Part shown: positions 26,060 through 33,768 of the stretch, one piece after another
How the letters are laid out: every line of letters begins with the position of its first letter
Position numbering within the stretch: position 1 is the stretch's first letter
Assembly: GCA_009773555.1 (NCBI GenBank)
Contig: WSXZ01000025.1
Span: forward strand, 1 to 34,242
DNA length: 34,242 nucleotides
Origin: Methylocystaceae bacterium
GTDB lineage: Bacteria; Pseudomonadota; Alphaproteobacteria; Rhizobiales; Beijerinckiaceae
Reading direction: 5' to 3'
The notes under the pieces: model-generated
What the model was told of the DNA's origin: nothing
Seen by the model: only the letters and a program-made list of their open reading frames with translations
Database searches by the model: none
Made by a program: the position numbers and the translations under genes

Positions 26060-28528
26060 ATGAGAGAGACGCTCTGGACGCTCGCCGCGCTTATCAGCCA
26101 CTGGCGCCGACGGCCGGGCAATCTCGCGACGCTCGTGCTGGGTCTCGCCATCGCCACGGCGCTGTGGAGCGGCGTGCAGGCGCTGAACGCTCAGGCGCGC
26201 AACAGTTATGACGCCGCGGCGAACGCGATTTCGGGCGGCGGCGCAAGAACGCTCGTCGCCTCTCGCGGCGGCCTGTTTGACCAGGAGCTCTTCGTGAGAC
26301 TGCGGCGCGCCGGCGTCACCGTGTCACCCGTTTTGGAAGGCGCCGTCCGGATCGGAGAGAAGAATATTCGGATCATCGGCGTCGAACCGCTGTCGCTGCC
26401 GCGCCGTTCGCCGATCGCCGACAGACGGACGCGAACGGATGTGATCGAAGATTTCTTTTCCGGTCCAGGCCGCGGCTTTGCCGCCCCGCAGACCTTGCGC
26501 CGGCTTGATCTTTCGGAGGGTGCCCAGCCGCAAACCGAGCGCGGTCAGCAGCTCCCGCCGCTCGCCGCGCTCGCCGAAGCGCCGCCCGGCGCGATCATCG
26601 TCGACATCGGCGTCGCGCAACGCTTGCTCGATCGACCCGGAAAGCTCTCGCGACTCGTCATCGTCGATGAGGAGACATTCGACGAGGCGCGGCTTAAGCT
26701 AATCGCCGGCGATGCGCTGCGGCTGGTCGCGCCGGATGATGATAGTGATCTGGCTCGCCTGACCGACAGTTTTCACCTCAATCTCACCGCCTTCGGCTTT
26801 CTTGCGTTCCTGGTCGGACTGTTCATCGTGCATGCCGCTTACGGCCTCGCGTTCGAACAACGGCTGGCGACCCTGCGCACCTTGCGCGCGCTCGGCGTTG
26901 GGCCGCCCCATCTCGTCGCAGCGATGGCCTGCGAAATCGCCGTCCTGACGCTGATTGCGGGAGGCGCGGGCGTCCTCGGCGGTCACGCCATCGCGCAGGC
27001 GCTTCTGCCGGATGTCGTAAAGAGTCTCGAGAGCCTCTACGGCGCGCAAATCTCCGATCGCCTTGCGCTCGATGCGCGCTGGTGGCTTTCCGGCCTTGCG
27101 ATGGCGGGCGCCGGCGCGGCGCTTGCGGCGGCGAGCCGCCTAACGAAAGCATTGCGGCTGCCGGCGCTGTCATTCGCGCGTCCCATGGCCTGGCGCGGCG
27201 CGCATCACCGCTATTTGCGACGGCAGGCCGCGCTCGCGGCGCTTGCGCTTGTCGCGGCGGCCGGCGCATTCGGCTTTGGCGAAGGACTTGCGTCAGGCTT
27301 CGCGATCATCGGCTTGGCGCTCCTTGCCGCGGCGCTCATACTGCCCGTCGGACTTGCCGGCGCCTTGGCGCTCGCCGAGCGTTTTGCGCGCCGGCCGCTC
27401 ACCCGCTGGTTCTTCGCCGACGGACGCCAGGAAATTTCCGGTCTCTCGCTTGCGCTGATGGCGCTGCTGATTGCGCTTGCGACCAACATCGGGGTCGGCG
27501 GCATGGTCGAGGGCTTTCGCCAGACATTCGATCGCTGGCTCGACGCGCGCCTCGTCGCCGAGGTCTATTTCGAGGCGGCGACGCCCGCCGATGCGCGCGA
27601 CATCGAGGCGTGGGCGCGCACGCAGCCCGACATTGCCGCGATCCTTCCTATCTGGCGCGCGAAGACGCGCATCGGCGGATGGCCCGTCGACGTCCTCGGC
27701 ATGACGCCTCACGAAACCTATACGGCGCATTTTCCCTTGATCGACGCCACGCCGGACGTGTGGACGGCGTTGCACGCGCAGGACGCCGTTCTCGTCAGCG
27801 AGCAGTTGGCGCGCCGCCTCAGTCTCGCTATCGGCGAGACGCTCGACATTCCGACGTCGGGGCGAGACTTGCGCGCGCGCATCGTCGGCGTCTTTCCCGA
27901 TTACGGCAATCCGAAAGGCCAGCTGCGCATCGATCACGAAAGGCTGACGCGCTATTTCGACGACGCTTCCGGCGTGCATTACAGCCTGCGCGTCGATCCG
28001 GGCGCCACGACGCGCGTCATCGCAAACATGCAGCAGCGCTTTGGCGGAAAAATCACGCGCATCGTCGATCAAGCCGAAGTCAAGACTCTCTCAACGGACA
28101 TCTTCGAGCGCACATTCGCCGTCACGACGGCGTTGAACACGCTCACGCTGATCGTGTCCGGCGTCGCGCTTTTCGCCAGTCTGCTGACGCTCAGCGACAT
28201 GCGGCGCGCCCGCATCGCGCCAGTCTGGGCGTTGGGCGCGACGCGGCGAAAGCTTGCGGCGCTGGAAATGGCGCGGGTCATGGCTTTTGCCGCCGTCGCC
28301 GCGGCTTTCGCGATCCCTCTTGGGCTGTTCATGACGTGGAGCCTTGTCGCGATCGTCAATGTCGCCGCCTTCGGATGGCGGCTGCCATTCCATATGTTTC
28401 CGGCGCAATGGCTTGTGGTTTCCTGCATCGCGCTTTGCGCCGCGTTCTTTGCGGCGCTCATCCCCGTCGTTCGGCTCGCACGCGTTTCGCCGAGCGAACT
28501 GCTCAGAGTCTTCTCGAATGAACGCTAG
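26060..28528 (+). CDS. FtsX-type ABC permease, 822 aa
   Basis: A large MacB/YbbP-type permease partner of the ATPase at 25177. The first helix (NLATLVLGLAIATALWSGV) is followed by an extracytoplasmic domain of about 200 residues, then an FtsX core (FLAFLVGLFIVHAAYGLAFE, TLRALGVGPPHLVAAM). A central group of helices and a second periplasmic domain precede a C-terminal FtsX core with WALGATRRKLAALEMARVM and LARVSPSELLRVF. Two FtsX repeats in one chain mean one copy can form the membrane unit. The ribosome site is poor, and it begins just after repeat copy B. The stop overlaps the lipocalin-like gene by 11 bp, supporting a shared operon. Confidence 0.88.
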   Translation: MRETLWTLAALISHWRRRPGNLATLVLGLAIATALWSGVQALNAQARNSYDAAANAISGGGARTLVASRGGLFDQELFVRLRRAGVTVSPVLEGAVRIGEKNIRIIGVEPLSLPRRSPIADRRTRTDVIEDFFSGPGRGFAAPQTLRRLDLSEGAQPQTERGQQLPPLAALAEAPPGAIIVDIGVAQRLLDRPGKLSRLVIVDEETFDEARLKLIAGDALRLVAPDDDSDLARLTDSFHLNLTAFGFLAFLVGLFIVHAAYGLAFEQRLATLRTLRALGVGPPHLVAAMACEIAVLTLIAGGAGVLGGHAIAQALLPDVVKSLESLYGAQISDRLALDARWWLSGLAMAGAGAALAAASRLTKALRLPALSFARPMAWRGAHHRYLRRQAALAALALVAAAGAFGFGEGLASGFAIIGLALLAAALILPVGLAGALALAERFARRPLTRWFFADGRQEISGLSLALMALLIALATNIGVGGMVEGFRQTFDRWLDARLVAEVYFEAATPADARDIEAWARTQPDIAAILPIWRAKTRIGGWPVDVLGMTPHETYTAHFPLIDATPDVWTALHAQDAVLVSEQLARRLSLAIGETLDIPTSGRDLRARIVGVFPDYGNPKGQLRIDHERLTRYFDDASGVHYSLRVDPGATTRVIANMQQRFGGKITRIVDQAEVKTLSTDIFERTFAVTTALNTLTLIVSGVALFASLLTLSDMRRARIAPVWALGATRRKLAALEMARVMAFAAVAAAFAIPLGLFMTWSLVAIVNVAAFGWRLPFHMFPAQWLVVSCIALCAAFFAALIPVVRLARVSPSELLRVFSNER

Positions 28529-29621
28529 ATCCCCGAACAGTTCCCCGGAACGGAGCTCGGCAATTTCGAGGCGATCGGCGCTTCTTCTCGCGCTGTCGTC
28601 GAGCGGCGCGTTGGCGCAAGGCTTCGGCGGACTTGGCGCGACGGCGCCCGGCTTCGCGATTCCCCGACCTGGAACGCCGCTCGCTTTTCCAAGAGACCAC
28701 GGCGCGCATCCCGATTTTCGTACCGAATGGTGGTACGTCACCGCAAATCTAAAAGGCGATGACGGCGCCGCCTATGGCCTGCAATGGACGCTTTTTCGCT
28801 TTGCGCTGCAGCCGAACGCGGCGCGCGCCGGCTGGGATGATCGCAACATATGGATGGGCCATGCGGCGGCGACGAGCGCGAGCGAACATCTCTTCGCGCA
28901 AAAATTCGCGCGCGGCGGCATTGGCCAGGCGGGCGTCGAGGCGACGCCCTTTCGCGCTTTCATCGACGACTGGGTTTTGGAAACGCGCGACAATTCTGCG
29001 GACGCCGGAATCGAGCGGCTGCGCGTTTCCGCGGGCGACAGGAATTTCGCCTATGCGCTCGATCTCACAGCGAAGGGACCGATCGTTCTGCAAGGCGAGG
29101 GCGGCTACAGCCGCAAGTCCGAGGCTGGACAGGCCTCCTATTATTACAGCCAGCCGTTCTTCGGCGCGGAAGGCTCGTTGTCGATGAACGGACGCAAAAT
29201 CCAGGTCTCCGGACGCGCCTGGATGGATCGCGAATGGTCGAGTCAGCCGCTCAGCGCTGATCAAAAAGGCTGGGACTGGTTTTCGCTGCATCTTGAGGGC
29301 GGCGCCAAACTGATGCTGTATCGCATGCGCAGCGTCGAGGCAGCGCCGTTTCTCTTTGGGAATTGGATCGACGCCGATGGCGCAACATCCATACTCGCGC
29401 GCGAAGACATCTTCCTCGAGCCTTTAGAGACGATACGTATCGCCGATCGCGACGTGCCGATCCGCTGGCGCGTGAAGATTAAAAACCGCGACGTTGACAT
29501 TGAGACGCGGCCGCTCAATCCAAGAAGCTGGATGGGAACAGATTTCGCCTATTGGGAAGGTCCGATCCGCTTTACGGGTTCGCACAGCGGCGAGGGCTAT
29601 CTCGAAATGACGGGCTATTGA
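28518..29621 (+). CDS. AttH/CrtC-type lipocalin-like exported protein
   Basis: A 367-residue protein. A twin-arginine-like signal (ISRRSALLLALSSSGALA) near residues 15-32 suggests export of a folded protein. The mature part shows FPRDHGAHPDFRTEWWYVT, then YGLQWTLFRFAL, WMDREWSSQPL and a C-terminal SHSGEGYLEMTGY. These are typical of the AttH / hydroxyneurosporene-synthase (CrtC) lipocalin-like fold. No carotenoid genes lie nearby, and AttH-type proteins commonly sit with an ABC ATPase and FtsX permeases (attEFGH), so a lipophilic-ligand carrier in the periplasm fits better than carotenoid hydratase. It overlaps the permease gene by 11 bp and the convergent MarR gene by 7 bp. Confidence 0.85.
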   Translation: MNARSPNSSPERSSAISRRSALLLALSSSGALAQGFGGLGATAPGFAIPRPGTPLAFPRDHGAHPDFRTEWWYVTANLKGDDGAAYGLQWTLFRFALQPNAARAGWDDRNIWMGHAAATSASEHLFAQKFARGGIGQAGVEATPFRAFIDDWVLETRDNSADAGIERLRVSAGDRNFAYALDLTAKGPIVLQGEGGYSRKSEAGQASYYYSQPFFGAEGSLSMNGRKIQVSGRAWMDREWSSQPLSADQKGWDWFSLHLEGGAKLMLYRMRSVEAAPFLFGNWIDADGATSILAREDIFLEPLETIRIADRDVPIRWRVKIKNRDVDIETRPLNPRSWMGTDFAYWEGPIRFTGSHSGEGYLEMTGY

Positions 29622-30061
29622 GACCCCGTGGCCGTGCGAAAAAAGTTCAAAAGAGCGCCTCGCGTATCCCGAAGCTTTTTCAAATGCACGGCGGCGAGCT
29701 CCGACAGCCGCCGGTCGCCCGCCCGCGTGATGACCACCAGCGATCTACGACGGTCGGTCGGATCGGTCTTACGCCTGACAAGCTTCGCCTGCGCCAGGCG
29801 CGACACCAGCTCCGCCGCGCTGTGATCGCGGATCATCAGCTGGTCGGCGAGTTCGCCGACGCTGATGTGTTTCGCGTCGCGAAAGGTGCGCACCACCAGA
29901 AGCGCCTGATACCATTGCACGGTCACGCCATGGTCGGCGGCGACCTGTTCGCTGAAGGCCAAAAACCTTCGCAAGTCGGAGCGAAATTGCGCGAGCGCGA
30001 CCAGGTCGTCTTCACTTGGCGACTTGCGCGGAGTCCCTTGTGTCTGTTCGCAGAGATTCAA
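29615..30061 (-). CDS. MarR-family transcriptional regulator
   Basis: A 148-residue winged-helix regulator. HTH and wing run from HISVGELADQLMIRDHSAAELVSRL to LVRRKTDPTDRRRSLVVIT, with the DxRxR wing motif typical of MarR. The start is a TTG at 30059-30061 with AAGAGG nine bases upstream; there is no suitable ATG. It converges on the lipocalin-like gene with a 7-bp overlap, so it is not part of that operon but may regulate genes nearby. An inverted repeat (GAGTCG / CGACTC, 30081-30105) lies directly upstream and could be its operator. Ligand unknown. Confidence 0.88.
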   Translation of the reverse strand: MNLCEQTQGTPRKSPSEDDLVALAQFRSDLRRFLAFSEQVAADHGVTVQWYQALLVVRTFRDAKHISVGELADQLMIRDHSAAELVSRLAQAKLVRRKTDPTDRRRSLVVITRAGDRRLSELAAVHLKKLRDTRGALLNFFRTATGSQ

Positions 30062-30080
30062 ATGAAACCTCTTAATTCCC

Positions 30081-30105
30081 GAGTCGTTCTCGCGCTGTGC
30101 GACTC
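30081..30105. promoter_or_regulatory. Inverted repeat upstream of the MarR gene
   Basis: GAGTCG (30081-30086) and CGACTC (30100-30105) are separated by 13 bp, 20-44 bp before the MarR start codon. AAATGA (30060-30065) and TCATTT (30104-30109) form a second, wider pair. It could be an autoregulatory operator; the evidence is position and symmetry only. Confidence 0.35.
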
Positions 30106-30171
30106 ATTTGGAGTAAAGAAACAATGCGCGCGCAGCGCCGGCGGGTCAATTCTAGTCGGCGTCAAAGCGGC

Positions 30172-31509
30172 CTATAATTGCGCGATGAAGTCATCAATCT
30201 TTGCAAAAAAAACATTGGGATCAGACTCTCCTCTGCTCAGGCGCGCAAGCGCCGCGCGACGACGCGGCGACTGCGGCGTCGAATAGTCGCGAACCGCTTG
30301 CAGCCATCCAAGTCCGTCGAGCGGATCGACATAGTCGATGGCATCGCCGCCGACTTCGCGGAAGGCCTCGATGTCAGAGGCGATGACGGGCGTTCCCGCC
30401 GCAAGCGCTTCTGCGACGGGCAGACCAAAGCCTTCGGCAAAGGAAGGCATGAGCAGCGCACGCGCGCCGGCAAGCAGGCTGCGCAGTCCCGGTGTGGAAA
30501 GTCCGCCCGCCTCAATGACGTGGGGACGCAAGGCGGCGCTGCGTTCCAGCATTTCGATCACGGCGGCGCTGAGCCAGCCGCGCTTGCCGACGATGATGAG
30601 CTTTGGCGGAGCCGTATCTCGCGCCAACACGCGCCATACGTTCAGCAGCGTCAAAAGATTCTTGCGCGGTTCGATCGTGCCGCAAACAACGAAATAGTTG
30701 ACGCCGTCGAGCGCCGCCGGCGGCTCGGCGCGCGATGAAAAGACCGGCGATACGGGCAGGCGGGCGACGCAGATCGGCAGTTCGGGCCTTCCGCATTCGG
30801 CGGCGAATTGACGAAGGCGCCCGGCGACGGCTTGCGATCCGACGACAACGCCTGCGCCATAGCGGCAGACATTGCTCATGCGTCGGGGATGCAGCATCGC
30901 TTCTCTTGCGCGAAAGAACTCCGGCGCCTCGATCGGAAGCAGGTCGTGGACGAAGAAGACAGGCTTCACATCCGGCCGCGCCGTAAGCCAGCGCAGATAC
31001 CAGCTTCGATCGACAAGAAATTGCGTGACGTTGAAATAGATCGCGCCACGCGGCGCCTCGCCCGTTGGCCTTCCAAGATAAGGCGCCCAGCGCCGCATCG
31101 CCTGCCAGTTTCGCTCAAGGAAAGAGAGATTCGGCGATCTTCTGACGCGAGTCATCGAGGCCCGAGCGGAGCCGTTGGAGAGAAACGCCGCGACGACGGC
31201 GCGATAGACCTCATCCTCCCCGGCGTCGCCATCTTCGCGCCAGAGACTCTCGACGCCTTCGATCGTCTCAAGCGCGCGGTCAGGATCGGCGAGGCGCGGG
31301 CCGATCGCCGTACAAATGAGCGCACTTCGCTCGCCTGCGCTGCGCGCAAGAAAATGCCTTGCGAGAGCGAAATCGACGCGATCGATGCCGTTTGGCGCTG
31401 CATTCAGCGCGCGTGTCACGATTCTCGTGACGTCATAGATGACGGTGCTGCGCGCCGCGTCACTCGCCGTCGACGTCAGTTGCGGCACTTCGTCTCGTCC
31501 AAACGACAT
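30172..31509 (-). CDS. GT4-family glycosyltransferase
   Basis: A 445-residue GT-B enzyme. The C-terminal donor half has VCGTIEPRKNLLTLLNVW, then LIIVGKRGWLS and the E-x7-E motif PSFAEGFGLPVAEALAAGTP, typical of family GT4, which uses nucleotide sugars to extend polysaccharides or glycolipids. The N-terminal half contains VFFVHDLLPIEAPEFF, often seen in O-antigen and EPS transferases. The ATG at 31509 is preferred to the TTG at 31515. It overlaps the upstream Cys-rich gene by 34 bp, and with hpnA forms a likely three-gene operon. Acceptor is unknown; hopanoid or envelope polysaccharide glycosylation is a guess from neighbours. Confidence 0.88.
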   Translation of the reverse strand: MSFGRDEVPQLTSTASDAARSTVIYDVTRIVTRALNAAPNGIDRVDFALARHFLARSAGERSALICTAIGPRLADPDRALETIEGVESLWREDGDAGEDEVYRAVVAAFLSNGSARASMTRVRRSPNLSFLERNWQAMRRWAPYLGRPTGEAPRGAIYFNVTQFLVDRSWYLRWLTARPDVKPVFFVHDLLPIEAPEFFRAREAMLHPRRMSNVCRYGAGVVVGSQAVAGRLRQFAAECGRPELPICVARLPVSPVFSSRAEPPAALDGVNYFVVCGTIEPRKNLLTLLNVWRVLARDTAPPKLIIVGKRGWLSAAVIEMLERSAALRPHVIEAGGLSTPGLRSLLAGARALLMPSFAEGFGLPVAEALAAGTPVIASDIEAFREVGGDAIDYVDPLDGLGWLQAVRDYSTPQSPRRRAALARLSRGESDPNVFFAKIDDFIAQL

Positions 31510-31793
31510 CGCCAAATCTCGATCGCGTCATTGGCTTCTCGAACAGCGCGTTCCGTTTCTCTTTCGAGACACTCCCGATAGCGAAAAACCATTTTCGTAA
31601 AGAGCTGCATTTCTTCATCACAAGCGGCCATCGCGAGTGCGGCGGCGGACGTCTCGATGCAGCTGGGGCGTGACGGCGGCGCGCAGTAGGTGAAGCCTCG
31701 AAGCGCTTGCGCGGCGAGCGGCTGCGCATGCGTCAGGAAAGCAGCCGCGGTCGCGAGCGCGGCGCTGCACATGCTCATCCCGGAGAACCGCAT
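31476..31793 (-). CDS. Small Cys-rich exported protein, 105 aa
   Basis: From the ATG at 31793, with GGAG upstream, the product has a hydrophobic signal peptide (MCSAALATAAAFLTHAQPLA, cleaved after AAQA or nearby). The mature domain of about 75 residues has five cysteines (YCAPP, SCIET, AACDEE, RECLE and a final WRCRLDETKC pair, counted from the mature start), compatible with disulphides in the periplasm, and a charged helical middle. I do not recognise a family. It begins 16 bp after hpnA and its end overlaps the glycosyltransferase start, so co-transcription is likely. Confidence 0.65.
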   Translation of the reverse strand: MRFSGMSMCSAALATAAAFLTHAQPLAAQALRGFTYCAPPSRPSCIETSAAALAMAACDEEMQLFTKMVFRYRECLERETERAVREANDAIEIWRCRLDETKCRN

Positions 31794-31809
31794 CGAACCC
31801 ACTCCGGCC

Positions 31810-32796
31810 CTAGGCGCCGCGACTTGCGAACCAATGCACCGCATCGGCGACCGCATCGGCTGGCGGCCGCGTCTTGTAGCCGAGCGTGCGGCGAGCCTTG
31901 GAATCGTCGAAGAACATGCGCTTCCCCGAAAGCCGCAAGCTCTCCCGATTGAGAAACGGCTCCGAGCCGGCAAAGCGCGCGACGATTTCATTGGCGTAGG
32001 CGAGCGGCATGAGCGGCCAGCGCGGCAATTTCGCCCAAGGCGGCGGCCGCCCCGTGATCCGCGATATTTCTACGAGCAGGTCGCGCAAGGTCAGATTTTC
32101 GCCTCCGAGAATATAACGCTCGCCGATACCGCCGACTTTCATCGCGGCGATGTGGCCCGCGGCGACATCCTCCACGTGAACGATGTTGAGTCCGGTATCG
32201 ACGTAGGCCGGCATGCCGCCGCGCATCGCCTCGCAGACGATCCTGCCGGTGGGCGTCGGCCGCACGTCGCCGGAGCCGAGCGGCGCAGAGGGGCACACGA
32301 TGACCGCAGGCAGTCCTTCATCTCGGATCATGCCTTCAACCAACCGCTCGGAAAGGACTTTGCTGAGCTTGTAGGCGCCGATCGCCCGTTCTGGAATCAA
32401 CCGGTTGAATTCTGTGCAGGGCGCCGAATCAGGATCAAGCGTCGCGACGCTGCTCGTATGCACGACGCGCTGCACGCCGGCCCGCAGCGCCTCCCGCATG
32501 ACGATCTCCGTCCCGCTCACATTGACGCGCATCACCGGTTCTGGATCGGGAGCCCAAAGGCGATAGTTCGCTGCAAGGTGAAAGAGAGCCGAGACGCCGG
32601 TCATGGCGCGCCGGACGCTTTCGCGATCAGTGACGTCGCCTTCGACGATCTCGCAATCCGGCGGCACATTGCCGCGCGGACTCGATCCGCGCAGAAGTGC
32701 GCGTACGCAGAATCCTTCCGCCAGCAAACCTCTCGCGACAGCGCCGCCGATGAAACCGCTTGCGCCCGTGACAAGTACCGTTCCGCGAGAAACCAT
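31810..32796 (-). CDS. hpnA: Hopanoid-associated sugar epimerase HpnA
   Basis: A 328-residue extended short-chain dehydrogenase/epimerase. It binds NAD(P) through VTGASGFIGGAVA (residues 9-21) and has the catalytic Tyr/Lys in GAYKLSKVLSE. The motifs HLAANYRLWAPDPEPVMRVN and YILGGENLTLRDLL and the overall length match HpnA, which is found with hopanoid biosynthesis genes and is presumed to act on sugar groups of the hopanoid head. GGCGAAGGA precedes the ATG. Other hpn genes (shc, hpnC-E) are not in the window. Confidence 0.85.
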   Translation of the reverse strand: MVSRGTVLVTGASGFIGGAVARGLLAEGFCVRALLRGSSPRGNVPPDCEIVEGDVTDRESVRRAMTGVSALFHLAANYRLWAPDPEPVMRVNVSGTEIVMREALRAGVQRVVHTSSVATLDPDSAPCTEFNRLIPERAIGAYKLSKVLSERLVEGMIRDEGLPAVIVCPSAPLGSGDVRPTPTGRIVCEAMRGGMPAYVDTGLNIVHVEDVAAGHIAAMKVGGIGERYILGGENLTLRDLLVEISRITGRPPPWAKLPRWPLMPLAYANEIVARFAGSEPFLNRESLRLSGKRMFFDDSKARRTLGYKTRPPADAVADAVHWFASRGA

Positions 32797-32903
32797 GTCC
32801 TTCGCCTCTCTTTGCTGATGGAATCGACAGAGAATGCCGCTTCACGGAAAATGGGCGGCGACCCCGTGAGGTCTGGATCGGGCCATGCGCTCGTCAGCGG
32901 CCG

Positions 32904-33618
32904 TCAGTTCGCGGCATGCTCAATCAGACTTTGATCATCTACTTCCAGCATAGAGGGCTCGTGCGCCGCCAACGCCGGTGGGAGCGATTCCATAATCTCG
33001 CGCTCCTCGCGCTGCATCCGCGCAAGATCCTTCTGTATGACGACGACGAAGCCAAGGAAGGTCAACCCGGACAGGCCGCCGATCACGAGACGCGCTGGAA
33101 CCGAGCCAAGCTGCAAAAAGCGCCCAGGACGCGACGAGAAGTCGAAACTCCGTCGCGCCCATGCCGCCGTAAGACAACCGATGCACCCGCTCCGTGACGA
33201 CCCTCAGATAGGTGTAGGAACTCATCAGCAGATAGAGCGAGAGCACCAGGAGCGATGAGCCGAGCGTGAAATAAGGCGACACGCCCAGACCGACAACGAT
33301 CAGAGTCTGAGCGATGAGATCGGACGAATGGTCGATGAAATAGCCATAATGCGGCCGTTCGATCGAACGATGCCGCGCAAGCGTGCCATCGAGAGAATCG
33401 CCGAACCAGTTGAGAAACAGGCCTCCAACGACCAGGACGAGAAATCCATTGGACCAGTGACAGCCGATGAAGCCGAGCAGGGTCAGGCCCGCGCCGAACA
33501 ATCCGATCGCTGTTAGATGATCCGGGGTCGCCCAGTCGGGCAAACGCCGCACCAAGGCCAACAGCACAGCGCGCTCCTTGAGCGCGAGAAAACTTTGGTT
33601 GATGCGCTGATTGGCCAC
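32904..33618 (-). pseudogene. CDP-alcohol phosphatidyltransferase, frameshifted at a T5 run
   Basis: From the GTG at 33616-33618 (GAGGGG upstream) the frame encodes a membrane CDP-alcohol phosphatidyltransferase. The motif D-x3-D-G-x2-A-R-x8-G-x3-D-x3-D is complete in GDSLDGTLAR and GYFIDHSSD. After ASWALF the reading becomes Arg-rich and non-membrane, ending at 32935. In another frame the sequence resumes as a good membrane helix, VPARLVIGGLSGLTFLGFVV, and a charged tail ending at 32904. Removing one T from the T5 run (A5 on the plus strand, 33115-33119) restores a single protein of about 237 residues. It is either a sequencing/assembly error or a real, possibly slip-prone, mutation. The product would make a phospholipid head group. 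Confidence 0.8.
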
Positions 33619-33768
33619 GAGAACCCCTCAAAAGCGTATCCCAGCCATATTACGGACGAAACAGGCAAAACGATGACATATTCAGAACTTAACCGGCATT
33701 AACCAAAATTCAAAAACTGTAATGCATCGGCATTTTCGGTCTCGAATGCGAAGCAAGCTTTATGCCTA
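33619..33768. other. AT-rich intergenic spacer
   Basis: This 150-bp gap is notably AT-rich for the window, with TTAACCGGCATTAACC near 33688-33704. It must contain the promoter of the minus-strand phosphatidyltransferase gene, but I cannot fix a -35/-10 pair. No hairpin with a T run follows the export gene. Confidence 0.4.

Noticed and set aside
24985-26157. A 390-codon minus-strand open frame spanning the receptor end, the ATPase and repeat copy B
   Set aside because: It crosses two real genes and a repeat; composition is that of noise.
27082-28521. A 479-codon plus-strand frame inside the permease gene
   Set aside because: Arg/Ala-rich alternate frame of a clear FtsX-type permease.
25177-28528. 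LolCDE lipoprotein-release system
   Set aside because: The permease is a single 822-aa chain with two FtsX cores, unlike the roughly 400-aa LolC and LolE proteins.
28518-29621. Carotenoid 1,2-hydratase (CrtC) as the function of the lipocalin-like gene
   Set aside because: No carotenoid genes nearby; the ABC ATPase and FtsX permease context fits AttH better.
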